Assembly: GCF_031846415.1 (NCBI RefSeq)
Contig: NZ_JAVRHT010000003.1
Coordinates: forward strand, 1 to 64,000
Source: Rubrivirga litoralis
Lineage (GTDB): Bacteria > Bacteroidota > Rhodothermia > Rhodothermales > Rubricoccaceae
DNA: 64,000 nt
Direction: 5' to 3'
Below, in pieces: positions 50,041 through 58,353 of this stretch (position 1 is the stretch's first letter; the number at the start of each line of letters is the position of its first letter). The notes beneath the pieces are model-generated. The model did not search any database. It was not told where the DNA came from and worked only from the letters and a program-made list of their open reading frames with translations. Position numbers and translations under genes: made by a program.

Positions 50041-50048
50041 CGAAGGTA
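50041..50048 (-). promoter_or_regulatory. Candidate -7 promoter core TACCTTCG
   Basis: TACCTTCG on the minus strand is followed by GTCGCCGCCCCGCCC and lies about 90 bases before the hpd start codon. Confidence 0.4.
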
Positions 50049-50108
50049 CGGGACCCGCTGCCCCGCCCGCGGGTTCGAGCCCGCGCCCCAGGACCGCCCC
50101 GCCCCGTC

Positions 50109-50324
50109 ATGCCGCAGTTCGAGACCGCCCCGCTTAACGGCCCCTCCGCGTTCGTCCGTGCCCGGAGCGCCGAGGGCGCCGTCGCCGACGCGGCGGGGCG
50201 GGACGTCGAGGCCGTCGAGGTTGGCGACGCCGAGGCGGGGAGCGGGTGGCGCGAGGCGACCGTCGACGGCGCGCCGTGGGGGCGCGTCCGCCCGCGCGAC
50301 CGGATGCGGTTCCGGCGCGATTGA
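50109..50324 (+). CDS. Small protein, 71 residues, unknown
   Basis: A short soluble protein (MPQFETAPLNGPSAFVRARS at the start, GWREATVDGAPWGRVRPRDR near the end), with no membrane segment and no recognised domain. The balanced composition and an ATG after CGCCCCGCCCCGTC make it a plausible gene. It precedes the GNAT gene by about 105 bases on the same strand. Confidence 0.5.
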   Translation: MPQFETAPLNGPSAFVRARSAEGAVADAAGRDVEAVEVGDAEAGSGWREATVDGAPWGRVRPRDRMRFRRD

Positions 50325-50430
50325 GCGGCCGGGGTGGGGCGCGAGCGGGTCAGCGGGGGCAGCTGTTTCGCGGGATCCGGCCGGTGGCCCCGAAGGTGCA
50401 CGCGACAGGACCGAACCACCCCGCCCCGAC

Positions 50431-50979
50431 GTGTCCGTCCGCCTCGAACCGCTCGCGCTGCGCCACGCCGCTGCCTACCAGGCGCTCGCCGCCGACGCCC
50501 GCGTCGCCGCGACCACGCTCGTTCCGCACCCCTACCCGCCCGATGGCGCCGTCCGCCACGTGCGATGCGCCGTGGGCGCCCGCGACCGCGACGAGGCCTA
50601 CTCGTTTGCCGTGATCGAGGGCGGAAACGGGCAGGCGGGCGGGGTGGAGACCGTCGTCGGCTCGTGCAGCCTCAAGCACGTCGACCGCGAGGCGGGGCAG
50701 GCCGAGGTCGGTTATTGGATCGGCGTCCCGTTCTGGGGGCGAGGCTACGCGACCGAGGCGGTCCGGCTGGCCGCTCGCGTCGCGTTCGACGAGCTGGGCC
50801 TCGACCGCGTCGTCGCTGAGGTGCTGGAGACGAACCCGGCCTCGGCGCGCGTGCTGGAGAAGGCGGGGTTCGACGTTGTCGGTCGGTTTGCCAACCCGCA
50901 CGCGCGGTACCTCGGGGCGCCGACCGTGCTCTACGACCTCGCCCGCCCCGCCCACGTCCGCCTTGCGCGGACGGACTGA
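50431..50979 (+). CDS. GNAT acetyltransferase, RimJ/RimL type
   Basis: This 182-residue enzyme fits the ribosomal-protein/alanine acetyltransferase branch of GNAT. It starts VRLEPLALRHAAAYQAL, has EVGYWIGVPFWGRGYATEAV (the acetyl-CoA binding Arg/Gln-x-x-Gly-x-Gly/Ala equivalent) and ends ETNPASARVLEKAGFDVVG. The acceptor is unknown. The GTG start directly follows CCACCCCGCCCCGAC. A short Gly-rich insertion made of a G/C box (GGNGQAGGVE) sits between strands of the fold. Confidence 0.9.
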   Translation: MSVRLEPLALRHAAAYQALAADARVAATTLVPHPYPPDGAVRHVRCAVGARDRDEAYSFAVIEGGNGQAGGVETVVGSCSLKHVDREAGQAEVGYWIGVPFWGRGYATEAVRLAARVAFDELGLDRVVAEVLETNPASARVLEKAGFDVVGRFANPHARYLGAPTVLYDLARPAHVRLARTD

Positions 50980-51047
50980 GCCGGACCGCCTGCGCCCGAA
51001 CGCGGGGCGGGGTGGTGCGTAGGCCCGGCCCCCTCCTGCTGCTGCCG

Positions 51048-51803
51048 ATGCCGACCGCCCGCCCCGCCCGCTCTGCCTTTCTCCCAGTGCTCGGCCTCAC
51101 CCTGGCCGCCGCGCTCGCCGGGTGCGCCACGACCGCCCCGCCCGAGGCGCCCGCCTCCGCGGCGGTGGCCGAGGCGGAGGCCCCGCTCGCGGTCCGGTGG
51201 GCGCGGCGCTCGGCCGAACACGACGCGCTCTTCCTCCAGACGTACCGTGCGGCGGCCGAGCACCTCCGCGCCGCCGCCGACACGGTCGCGGGCGATTGGG
51301 GCGTGATCCTCGACGCCGACGAGACGATCCTCGACAACTCGCTCTACCAGCAGGAGCGGGCCGCGGCCGGGCTGGACTACACGCCCGAGAGCTGGAACGC
51401 CTGGGTCCGCCGCGAGGCGGCGCCGGCGCTGCTGGGCGCCGTCGCGTTCACGGACGAGGTGCGGGCGCTGGGCGGCCGCGTGGTCGTGGTCACCAACCGG
51501 GACGAGGCCGTGTGCCCCGAGACGCGGGCCAACTTGGCGGCCGTCGGCGTCGTCGCGGCGGCCGTCCTGTGCCGGACGGACGAGGGCGACAAGACCGCAC
51601 GCTTCGAGGCCGTCGAGCGGGGCGGGGCGGACGGCCTCCCCGCCCTCCGCGTCGTGATGTGGATCGGCGACAACATCCAGGACTTTCCCGGGCTGGGCCA
51701 GGACGCCCGGCTCGCGGGCGGGGCGGGACTCGGCGCGGTCGGCGGGCGCTACTGGGTGCTCCCGAACCCCATGTATGGCTCGTGGACTGGGAACGCGGAG
51801 TAA
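51048..51803 (+). CDS. HAD-family acid phosphatase, lipoprotein e(P4) type
   Basis: This 251-residue lipoprotein (signal LPVLGLTLAAALAGCATT) belongs to the e(P4)/class C acid phosphatase group of HAD enzymes, which remove phosphate from nucleotides in the periplasm. The catalytic motif is ILDADETILDNS, motif 2 is VVVVTNRDE and the acidic motif is WIGDNIQDFPG. It should help salvage nucleosides or NMN from outside. I chose the ATG near the signal; an upstream in-frame start would add 12 residues. It is convergent with the hydrolase gene. Confidence 0.9.
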   Translation: MPTARPARSAFLPVLGLTLAAALAGCATTAPPEAPASAAVAEAEAPLAVRWARRSAEHDALFLQTYRAAAEHLRAAADTVAGDWGVILDADETILDNSLYQQERAAAGLDYTPESWNAWVRREAAPALLGAVAFTDEVRALGGRVVVVTNRDEAVCPETRANLAAVGVVAAAVLCRTDEGDKTARFEAVERGGADGLPALRVVMWIGDNIQDFPGLGQDARLAGGAGLGAVGGRYWVLPNPMYGSWTGNAE

Positions 51804-51806
51804 GGC

Positions 51807-51841
51807 GGGCGGGGTGGTGAGCCCGGGCGGCCGCCCCGCCC
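51807..51841. terminator. Inverted G/C-box pair between convergent genes
   Basis: GGGCGGGGTGG (51807-51817) and CCGCCCCGCCC (51831-51841) pair with one G-T and a 13-base loop between the two stops. Confidence 0.55.
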
Positions 51842-51854
51842 TACGCCGCCCCGC

Positions 51855-53207
51855 TCACTCCGCCGTGGCCTGCGCGGTGATCCACTCCGTGAGCAGGTCG
51901 AGCACGGCCGGCGCGACGGTCGTCTCGGTGCGCCCGATCTCGTCGGGGAGCCCGGTCGTCGCCGGCTGGAGCCAGTGGTTCACGCCGTCCACGACGACGA
52001 CGGTGCCGCGGCTCCCAAGGGCGTCGCGGAGCGCGGGCTCGTTCGCGTCCGGCGGCGTGAACAGGTCGGCCGAGCCGACGACGGCGAGCGTGGGCACGCG
52101 GACGGCCCGGAGCGCGGGCGCGGGGTCGTAGCGGACAAAGTCGCGGTACGGGCGCGACGTGTGCGCGCGGACGGCCCCGTCGAGCGCCTCGCCCGACCAC
52201 CCCGCCCCGGCAAAGGCGGCGCGGACGCGCCGGGCGGCGTCGGCGGAGTCGGCGTCGGAGCGGGCGGCCGCGACGACCTCTGCCATGACGGACCGGGCCG
52301 CGTCGACCTCGGAGGCCGGGGCGCCGGTGGCGGCCACGAGCCGCGGCGTCTGCTCGGCGAGCGCGTCCCCGATGGGCGTGGCCGGGGCGGCGAGGAGGAC
52401 GAGGAACGACGCGCCCGCCGCTCGCGGCGCGACGAGCCCGCCCTCGCTGTGCCCGACGATGCCGACGCGCGCCGGGTCGACCGTCGGCTGAGCGCTCAGG
52501 GCGCGGAGGGCGGCCTCGGCGTCCCGCGTCAGGTCGTCGAGGCGGGCGCCGCCGGCTGGCCCGTCCCCATCCCGTTTGTCGTAGCGGAGCGCGGCGACGC
52601 CGTGGCGCGCGAGGTGGTCGGCGAGGACGAGGAACGGCCGGTGCCCTTCGATCTCGGCGTCCCGGTCGGTAGTCCCCGAGCCCTGGAGGAGCACGACGCC
52701 GGGGAACGGGCCGGCGCCCTCGGGGACCGTGAGCGTCCCGGACAGCTCGACGCCTGCGTCGGACGCAAAGGTCACGTCCGTAGACGCGTAAGGGTGCGGC
52801 GGGAGCGGGGTCTGCGGGCGCCAGATCCGGGTCGGGTCGTCCACGGCGGCGGGCACCAGCGTCAGCGGGACCGAGCGGTCGCCCTGCGTGAACGTCCCCA
52901 CGATCTGCTCGCCGTCGCGGGAGATGCGGCCTCGGAACGTCATGGACAGCCGGTCGAGCGCGAGCAGCAGCGAGTCGCCGCGGACGGCGGCCGCGGAAAA
53001 CGGGTTGTCTCGGGCCTGGCTCGCGTCGGTCAGGTACACCACGAGGTCCCCGCCCGCGTTGCGCTCGACGAGGAGCGTCGGGGGGAAGTAGGGCTCCACC
53101 GCGCGCCACGCGCCCACGACGTCGGCGCCCTCCGTCTGGGCGGAGACGCCCGGGACCGCCAGGCAAGCTCCGGCGAGGATCAGGCCGACGGCGAGAACAG
53201 CGCGCAT
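51855..53207 (-). CDS. Secreted alpha/beta hydrolase (dienelactone/S33-like)
   Basis: This 450-residue protein has a signal peptide (MRAVLAVGLILAGACLAVPG), an N-terminal beta-rich domain (about 25-130) and an alpha/beta hydrolase domain. In the latter VVLLQGSGTTDRD holds the oxyanion loop, GHSEGGLVAPRAA the nucleophile serine, VVGSADLFTPPDANE the acid and VDGVNHWLQ the histidine. The plan resembles peptidase S33/acyl-esterase-like proteins with an amino-terminal DUF-type domain. Substrate unknown. Confidence 0.88.
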   Translation of the reverse strand: MRAVLAVGLILAGACLAVPGVSAQTEGADVVGAWRAVEPYFPPTLLVERNAGGDLVVYLTDASQARDNPFSAAAVRGDSLLLALDRLSMTFRGRISRDGEQIVGTFTQGDRSVPLTLVPAAVDDPTRIWRPQTPLPPHPYASTDVTFASDAGVELSGTLTVPEGAGPFPGVVLLQGSGTTDRDAEIEGHRPFLVLADHLARHGVAALRYDKRDGDGPAGGARLDDLTRDAEAALRALSAQPTVDPARVGIVGHSEGGLVAPRAAGASFLVLLAAPATPIGDALAEQTPRLVAATGAPASEVDAARSVMAEVVAAARSDADSADAARRVRAAFAGAGWSGEALDGAVRAHTSRPYRDFVRYDPAPALRAVRVPTLAVVGSADLFTPPDANEPALRDALGSRGTVVVVDGVNHWLQPATTGLPDEIGRTETTVAPAVLDLLTEWITAQATAE

Positions 53208-53240
53208 GAGGACGGCTCCGGGAGCGAAAGGGGCGGGGCG

Positions 53241-53248
53241 GCAACCTA
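53241..53248 (-). promoter_or_regulatory. Candidate -7 promoter core TAGGTTGC
   Basis: TAGGTTGC on the minus strand is followed by CGCCCCGCCCC and then the hydrolase ATG 33 bases on. Confidence 0.5.
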
Positions 53249-53281
53249 CGCCGCCCCGCCCTCGGCGTCCGCCCCGCCCGC

Positions 53282-53289
53282 TACCTTCG
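53282..53289 (+). promoter_or_regulatory. Candidate -7 promoter core TACCTTCG
   Basis: TACCTTCG on the plus strand lies about 90 bases before the kinase-like gene and back to back with the divergent core at 53241-53248. Confidence 0.4.
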
Positions 53290-53379
53290 CTGCGCCCCCG
53301 CCCCGCCCGACGTGCCCGAGCCCCGACGCCCGGCCGCCGCCCCGCCCCCCGACGCGCCCCGCGAGGGCGGGGCGGCGCC

Positions 53380-54789
53380 GTGACCGACCTGACGCCCGCC
53401 GTGCTCCCGCCGCTCGCGGGCATCGCCGCCGTGCTGGCGACGCTGGCGCTCGCGCTGGTCGCAGTCCGCCGCGTGCAGGTCCGGCGCAGGCTCCCGGCGG
53501 AGGCGGCGCGGAGGGCGCTGCACGTGGCGGTGAGCGTCGTCGCGCTGGCGCTGCCGTGGCTGTTCGACGCCGACTGGCCCGTCGTCGTGCTGACGGCCCT
53601 GGCGCTCGTCGCCGTGCTCGCCGTCCGCGCTGTGCCCGCGCTCCGGGGCGGGGTGGGCGGCGTGCTCCACGAGGCCGGGCGGCCGTCGCTGGGCGACCTG
53701 TGTTTCCCCATCGCCGTGGGCGCGCTGTACCTCGTGGCAGGCGACTCGCCGGTCCTCTACGCAATCCCGCTCCTGCTCCTCGGCTTCGCGGACCCCGCCG
53801 CCGCGCTCGTGGGGCGCCGGCACGGGCTGGCCCCATACGCGACCGACGAGGGGACGAAGAGCCGTGAGGGCTCGGTCGCCTTCGCGTTCGTGGCCTTCCT
53901 GTGCGTCCACGTCCCGCTCCTCCTGTTCACGCCCGTCGGGCGGCCGGAGTCGCTGTGGATCGCGGCGGTCGTGGCCGTGCTCGCGACGATCGTCGAGGCC
54001 GTCTCGTGGCGCGGGCTGGACAACCTGTTCGTGCCGCTGGGGACGTACGCCCTCGTGCTCCGCCTGCTCACGTTCGACGCCACGCTCCTGGCCGCCCACT
54101 TCGTCGTGCTCGTGGCGCTTGTCGGGGCCGCCGCCATGCTCCGCAGCGAGACGACCGTGGGCGGGGCGGGCGTGTTCGGGGCCGCGCTTGTGGCCTACCT
54201 CGCGTGGTCGCTGGGGGGGACGGCGTGGCTGCTCCCGCCGGCCCTCGTCTACCTCCTCTACGCCCGGATTTGGCCGGCCGCCCGCGAGGCCGACGGGCTC
54301 CCGCACGACCCGGCGCGGCGGCCGCACACGGCCCACAACGTGTTTAGCGTGGCGTCGGTCGGCGTGCTGTGGCTCCTCGCCGCGCGGGCGCTCGACGTCG
54401 ACCTGCTCTACCCGTACGCGCTGGCCTGGGGCGCCCCGCTCGCGTTCCTCGGCGTGGACCGGATGCGCGAGGCGCGCCCGGCGTGGGGGCCGGCGGCGCT
54501 CGCGTGGCGGGCCGCGTGGCGGAGCACGCTGGTCGCCGTCGTGCCCGTGCTCGCGGTCGTGTGGCTCCGCGTGCTGGCCGGCGTGCCCACCGCCCCGCCC
54601 GCCCCGCTCGCGGCGACGGCGGCGTTCCTCGCGGTGGGGCTGGTGGCGACGGGCGGGGCGGCCCTTGTGCTCGCCGTCTACAAGGAGCCCATCGACGTGT
54701 GGACGTCGGCGTTCGAGGGCCGGCTGTGGCGGGCGGCGATCGTGGCGGGTCTCTCGGCGTTGGGGCTCGCGGCGCTGGCCGTGGCGTGA
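53380..54789 (+). CDS. Dolichol/phytol kinase-like membrane protein
   Basis: This 469-residue protein has about 14 hydrophobic segments. The first half has the SEC59/phytol-kinase pattern: RRALHVAVSVVALALPW, SLGDLCFPIAVGALYL, GFADPAAALVGRRHG, KSREGSVAFAFVAF and VEAVSWRGLDNLFVP. Enzymes of this family use CTP to phosphorylate polyprenols or phytol in the membrane. The second half carries further membrane helices and is longer than usual, perhaps a fused second module. The GTG start directly follows a GGGCGGGGCGGCGCC run. The substrate is unknown. Confidence 0.78.
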   Translation: MTDLTPAVLPPLAGIAAVLATLALALVAVRRVQVRRRLPAEAARRALHVAVSVVALALPWLFDADWPVVVLTALALVAVLAVRAVPALRGGVGGVLHEAGRPSLGDLCFPIAVGALYLVAGDSPVLYAIPLLLLGFADPAAALVGRRHGLAPYATDEGTKSREGSVAFAFVAFLCVHVPLLLFTPVGRPESLWIAAVVAVLATIVEAVSWRGLDNLFVPLGTYALVLRLLTFDATLLAAHFVVLVALVGAAAMLRSETTVGGAGVFGAALVAYLAWSLGGTAWLLPPALVYLLYARIWPAAREADGLPHDPARRPHTAHNVFSVASVGVLWLLAARALDVDLLYPYALAWGAPLAFLGVDRMREARPAWGPAALAWRAAWRSTLVAVVPVLAVVWLRVLAGVPTAPPAPLAATAAFLAVGLVATGGAALVLAVYKEPIDVWTSAFEGRLWRAAIVAGLSALGLAALAVA

Positions 54790-54964
54790 GCGGGGCGGGG
54801 CGGGCGCGGAAACGCCGTGGTCGTGCGTATACATGCGCCACCCCGCCCGCCGCCGTGCTCCGCCGTTGCACGCGACGGCGGCACCCGCCCCGCCCTCGCG
54901 CCCTGCGAGCGCCCCCGTCTTCCGCCGCTCGGCCCTCATCGGCGCCGTCCCGCCCCTGGTCCCC

Positions 54965-55411
54965 ATGCCGCTCCTCCGCTTTCTCGCCGCCCGCCGCGGC
55001 GCCCGCCGCCTCGCCGCCCTCACGCTCGACGGCGCCCGCGCGCGGGCGGGGCGGGGCGCCGCGCTCCTCGACGAGCAGGACCCCGGCTGGGCCGGCCGCG
55101 TCGACCCGGGCGCCCTCGCACTCGGCGACGGGCAGGCGTGCGTGCTCGGGCAGCTCCACGGCGACTACCGGCGCGGGCTGGGGCGCGCCCGCGTCATCGA
55201 CCTGTCGAGCGCGCCGGGCCGGTTCGTCTCGCCGGTCGACCTCGGGTTCCAGGCCGTCGGCGGGCTGGGCGGGGCGGCCGAGGCCCTCGACTACGCGCTC
55301 CTCACGCGGGCCTGGCGCGAAGCCGTCGCCGAGCGGCGCCCCACCGAGGCCGCCCTCAGGAGGCCCCCGACGGCGCGGGCGGGGCGGAACGCGGCGGCGG
55401 CGGCCGGGTAG
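54965..55411 (+). CDS. Hypothetical soluble protein, 148 residues
   Basis: The middle region (GAALLDEQDPGWAGRVDPGAL, ACVLGQLHGDYRRGL, DLGFQ) is like a small family of uncharacterised actinobacterial and phage proteins with a Cys-x-Leu-Gly-Gln-Leu core that I know only as hypothetical. No catalytic motif is apparent. An earlier in-frame ATG (54832) would add 44 basic, proline-rich residues; I prefer the ATG before MPLLRFLAARRG. It precedes the DUF3140 gene by 24 bases on the same strand. Confidence 0.65.
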   Translation: MPLLRFLAARRGARRLAALTLDGARARAGRGAALLDEQDPGWAGRVDPGALALGDGQACVLGQLHGDYRRGLGRARVIDLSSAPGRFVSPVDLGFQAVGGLGGAAEALDYALLTRAWREAVAERRPTEAALRRPPTARAGRNAAAAAG

Positions 55412-55435
55412 CGGCCGGGCACCCACCCCGCCCCG

Positions 55436-55801
55436 ATGCCCCTCGACTGGACCGACGACCAACAGGAGACCTACGACGCCTTCCACGACGCCGTGAACAT
55501 GGCGCCCAAGGAGCTCGAGGAGTGGCTCGGGACCGACGACTCGCAGTCGGTTGGGATGACGCGCGAGGGCGAGTCCGAGGCCGTCGGCCACCAGTCGGGC
55601 GACCGGATCGTGGAGGTCAAGCGGACGAAGAAGGACGACCTCACGGAGGACGACCTCGACCACATGCAGACCGTCGTCGGCTACGTCCACCGCCACCTCG
55701 CGCAGGGCCCGGACGGGAGCGCCCGCGATACGCCGTGGCGCTACTCGCTCATGAACTGGGGCCACGACCCCTGCAAAGACGACGACGTCGACTGCTCTTA
55801 G
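55436..55801 (+). CDS. DUF3140 family protein
   Basis: This 121-residue protein matches DUF3140 along its length: FHDAVNMAPKELEEWLGT, SVGMTREGESEAVGHQSGDR, DLDHMQTVVGYVHRHLAQGP and the C-terminal WRYSLMNWGHDP. No function is known for the family, which is found in actinobacteria and other soil or marine bacteria. The ATG directly follows CCACCCCGCCCCG. It converges on the potassium channel gene with only 12 bases between stops. Confidence 0.93.
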   Translation: MPLDWTDDQQETYDAFHDAVNMAPKELEEWLGTDDSQSVGMTREGESEAVGHQSGDRIVEVKRTKKDDLTEDDLDHMQTVVGYVHRHLAQGPDGSARDTPWRYSLMNWGHDPCKDDDVDCS

Positions 55802-55845
55802 CCGCCCCGCCCGCTACGTCACGCGCGGCGGCTCGGGCGGGGCGG
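55802..55845. terminator. Inverted G/C-box pair overlapping a gene end
   Basis: CCGCCCCGCCCG (55802-55813) fills the gap between two stops, and its exact complement (55834-55845) lies in the last codons of the channel gene. A stem of 12 bp with a 20-base loop is possible. Confidence 0.5.
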
Positions 55846-56686
55846 CGGCCCTGACGAGGTCCGTCCCGCACCGCCGGCAGAACCGGGCGTCGGGGGCGTG
55901 GTCGTCGAGCCCGCACGTCGGGCACGTCTCGGCGCGCCGCGTGGCGAGCGCCGCCTGGTGGCCCCGGGTCATCTCGGCGGTCACGATGCCCGTGGGCACG
56001 GCGATGATCCCGTAGCCCATCACCATGAGCACGAGCGCGAGCCCCTGCCCCAGCGGCGTGGCCGGTGAGATGTCGCCGTAGCCGACCGTCGTGAGCGTGA
56101 CGACGGCCCAGTAGACGCTCCGCGGGATCGAGTCGAACCCGTTCTCGCCGCCCTCGATGAGGTACATCATCGAGCCCATGACGGTCACGAGCGTCAGGAT
56201 GACGAAGATGAACACGGAGATCTTCCGCCGGCTGCCCCGGAGCGCCCGGCTGAGCTGGTCGGCCTCGTCGAGGTAGTTGGCCAGCTTGAGGACGCGGAAC
56301 ACCCGGAGCACGCGGAGGATGCGGACCGAGAGGAGCACGATCGCGCCCGGCGCGATGAGGCTGATGTACGTCGGCAGGATCGAGAGCAGGTCGACGATCC
56401 CGTAGAAGCTCCGCGCGTAGTAGAGCGGCCGGCGGACGACGGCGAGCCGGACGGCGTACTCGATCGTGAAGAGGACCGTGAAGAACCACTCGGCGGCGAG
56501 GAACAGGCCCCGGTAGTGCTCATGGACCGACTCGACGCTGTCGAGCATGACCACGCCCACGCTGGCCAAGATGGCCACGATGAGGACGAGGTCGAACGCC
56601 CGCCCCGCCTCCGTGTCGGCGAGAAAGACGATCTGGAAGATCCGTTTGCGGAGCGGCCCCGCGTGGGGGTTGATCTCTTCGGCCAT
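55814..56686 (-). CDS. Voltage-gated K+ channel with C-terminal zinc ribbon
   Basis: This 290-residue inner-membrane channel has six membrane segments. S4 carries regularly spaced arginines (RILRVLRVFRVLKLANYL, about 122-139), and the pore loop has the potassium filter TVGYGD (200-205) in WAVVTLTTVGYGDISPAT. After S6 a short linker leads to a zinc ribbon CPTCGLDD...FCRRCG (cysteines 255, 258, 270, 273), which is unusual for this family and may sense redox or metal or serve for assembly. Confidence 0.94.
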   Translation of the reverse strand: MAEEINPHAGPLRKRIFQIVFLADTEAGRAFDLVLIVAILASVGVVMLDSVESVHEHYRGLFLAAEWFFTVLFTIEYAVRLAVVRRPLYYARSFYGIVDLLSILPTYISLIAPGAIVLLSVRILRVLRVFRVLKLANYLDEADQLSRALRGSRRKISVFIFVILTLVTVMGSMMYLIEGGENGFDSIPRSVYWAVVTLTTVGYGDISPATPLGQGLALVLMVMGYGIIAVPTGIVTAEMTRGHQAALATRRAETCPTCGLDDHAPDARFCRRCGTDLVRAAAPPEPPRVT

Positions 56687-56689
56687 GCC

Positions 56690-56697
56690 AGAAGCTA
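56690..56697 (-). promoter_or_regulatory. Candidate -7 promoter core TAGCTTCT
   Basis: TAGCTTCT on the minus strand ends four bases before the channel ATG; if functional the transcript would be nearly leaderless. Confidence 0.3.
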
Positions 56698-56746
56698 GCG
56701 GCGGGCCGCCCCGCTCGGCGCGGGCGGGGCGGGGTGAGGGACCCCC

Positions 56747-57994
56747 TTACCGGCGCCGGGCGACGGCGTCGGCGAGGACGGCCTCGAAGCGGTCGGCGAC
56801 GGCGTCGAGGTCGAAGGCGGCCTCGGCGTAGGCCCGGGCGCGGGCGCCCATCGCAGCGCGGCGGCCGTCGTCGGCGAGGAGGGCCAGGACGCGGTCGGCG
56901 AACGCGCCTGCGTCGCCGGGCGGGGCGGTCTCGCCGGCCCCGGCGTTCACGACCGTCCGCGCGGCGAGGTTGTCGGCTGGGACGGAGAGGACCGTCGGGC
57001 GCCCGGCGCACAGGTAGGCCAGCACCTTCGACGGCACCGACACGGCGCTCGCGCCGGGCTCGAGCACGGCCGCCATCACGTCGCCCGTGCCGAGCACGTC
57101 GGGGAAGGCCTCGAATGGCTGGAACGGGAGCAGCGTGAGCGCGCCCGCCCCGCCCTCGGCCTGGCGCGCGGCGAGCCAGTCGGCGCCGTCGCCCTCGCTC
57201 ACGACCACGAGCCGCCCCGCCGGTTTGCGGTCCGCCGGTTTGCGGTCCGCCCCCGTTTGTTCGAGCCGGCGCGCGAGCGCGAGGAGGAGGGCCGGGTCGT
57301 GCTTCATCCCGAGCGTCCCCGAGTAGAGGACGACCGGGATCTCGGCCAGCCCGTGCGCCCGCGCCCACGCGTTGTCCTTGGGCCGGGCGGGGAGGTCGGC
57401 GAGCGGCGCCCAGTTCTCGACGACCGCCACGCGCCGGGCCTCGACGCCCCAGCGGTCGAGGAGCGGGCGGAAGTCGTCGGTGATGGCGACGACGGCGTCG
57501 GCGGCCCGCAGGAGCCGGCCCTCGCGCCACTCGAACGCCCGGCCGGCGAGGTCGCCGCCCCGCCCGAACCGCTCGGCGAGGACAGCGCGGGCGCCGGTCG
57601 AGAGCACGTCCATGAGCCAGTTCACGAACGCCGCCCCGCTCCCGCGCGCCGCGCCCATGACGGCGCCGAGCGCGTCGAGCGGCGTGTTCGCGCACAGGAC
57701 CACGTCGGCCCCGAACGCGGCGACGTGCTCGGCCGCCGCGCGCCCATAGGCCGCCTCGCTCCGCCTGCGCGCCACGAGCCCGCCGACCGACCGCGCCCGC
57801 TTGTCCACGGGCGGGGCGGCGATCGGGTCGACCGAGAACGTCGCGGGGTCGCCCGGCCGGCGCTCCAGGAGGTCCTGCGGGACCAAGTTCGTCGCCGAGT
57901 ACCCCAGCCGGACCGTGTGCCCGCGCGCGGCGAGCGCGCGCCCGAGGTCGGTGATGAACGCGTACCGGCCGTAGTCGTGGAGGTAGATCCGCAT
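56747..57994 (-). CDS. Glycosyltransferase family 4-like protein
   Basis: This 415-residue GT-B enzyme has the N-terminal fold RIYLHDYGRYAFITDLGRALAARGHTV and the C-terminal donor site VVLYSGTLGMKHDPALLL, then VVLEPGASAVSVPSKVLAYLCAGRPTVLSV, which contains the Glu-x7-Glu-like/Lys region of GT4. It probably transfers a sugar from a nucleotide donor for envelope polysaccharide. The loop before VVVSEGDGADW holds ADRKPADRKP, encoded by an exact 15-base tandem duplication also present in pabB. A tRNA gene lies upstream on the same strand. Confidence 0.88.
   Translation of the reverse strand: MRIYLHDYGRYAFITDLGRALAARGHTVRLGYSATNLVPQDLLERRPGDPATFSVDPIAAPPVDKRARSVGGLVARRRSEAAYGRAAAEHVAAFGADVVLCANTPLDALGAVMGAARGSGAAFVNWLMDVLSTGARAVLAERFGRGGDLAGRAFEWREGRLLRAADAVVAITDDFRPLLDRWGVEARRVAVVENWAPLADLPARPKDNAWARAHGLAEIPVVLYSGTLGMKHDPALLLALARRLEQTGADRKPADRKPAGRLVVVSEGDGADWLAARQAEGGAGALTLLPFQPFEAFPDVLGTGDVMAAVLEPGASAVSVPSKVLAYLCAGRPTVLSVPADNLAARTVVNAGAGETAPPGDAGAFADRVLALLADDGRRAAMGARARAYAEAAFDLDAVADRFEAVLADAVARRR
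57220..57249 (-). repeat. Exact tandem 15-bp duplication, copy set B
   Basis: On the minus strand CGGACCGCAAACCGG is present twice in a row, followed by CGGGGCGG, exactly as at 28506-28535 in pabB. Here it is read as ADRKP-ADRKP, a different frame from the pabB copy. Confidence 0.95.
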
Positions 57995-58060
57995 CGGGCG
58001 GTCCCAGGGGGCGGGGCGGGGGCTTGGCGGCGGCCGCCGGCGGGTGGGGCGGACACGACG

Positions 58061-58106
58061 GCGCCCGGCCGCAGGACGGCCGGGCGCTGCGCTCGGGGCT
58101 CCGAGC
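58061..58106 (-). terminator. Two stem-loops downstream of the tRNA gene
   Basis: The first stem (GCTCGG/CCGAGC, 58091-58106) and the second, a perfect 10-bp stem (58061-58070 with 58078-58087, seven-base loop), follow the tRNA 3' end. They may be processing or termination signals between the tRNA and the glycosyltransferase gene. No T-tract is present. Confidence 0.6.
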
Positions 58107-58118
58107 CGTGGGAGGCGG

Positions 58119-58192
58119 TAGCGCGGGGGAGACTTGAACTCCCGACCTCAGGGTTATGAATCCTGCGCTCTTACCAACTGAGCTACCGCGCC
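58119..58192 (-). tRNA. tRNA with CAT anticodon (Met, elongator-like)
   Basis: A complete 74-base cloverleaf. The acceptor stem is GGCGCGG with CCGCGCT (a G-T pair at 1:72), the D-stem GCTC/GAGC, the anticodon arm CAGGA-TTCATAA-CCCTG and the T-arm GGGAG-TTCAAGT-CTCCC. The anticodon is CAT. The last anticodon-stem pair is A-C, a mismatch. CCA is not encoded. The first pair is not the C-A mismatch of initiator tRNA, so it is elongator Met or a lysidine-modified Ile tRNA; which cannot be settled here. Confidence 0.95.
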
Positions 58193-58353
58193 AGATCCGC
58201 ACAGGGCGGGGCGGCCTCCCGTGGGGACAGGATACGGCGTCGCCCCGCCCGCGCTCAATCCAAGGTTTCGGGAACGGGCGGGGTGGCCGCGCGCGCGAGG
58301 GCATCGGCGGGCGGTGACACGTCGCGGCCGCGCCCCTCGACCTCGCCCACCCC

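Noticed and set aside
54832..54964. Longer start for the 148-residue hypothetical protein.
   Set aside because: The extra 44 residues are Arg/Pro/Ala low complexity typical of intergenic boxes; the downstream ATG gives a better-formed protein, although the longer form cannot be excluded.
58119..58192. Integration site at the tRNA gene.
   Set aside because: No direct repeat of the tRNA 3' end and no integrase appear within the window on either side.
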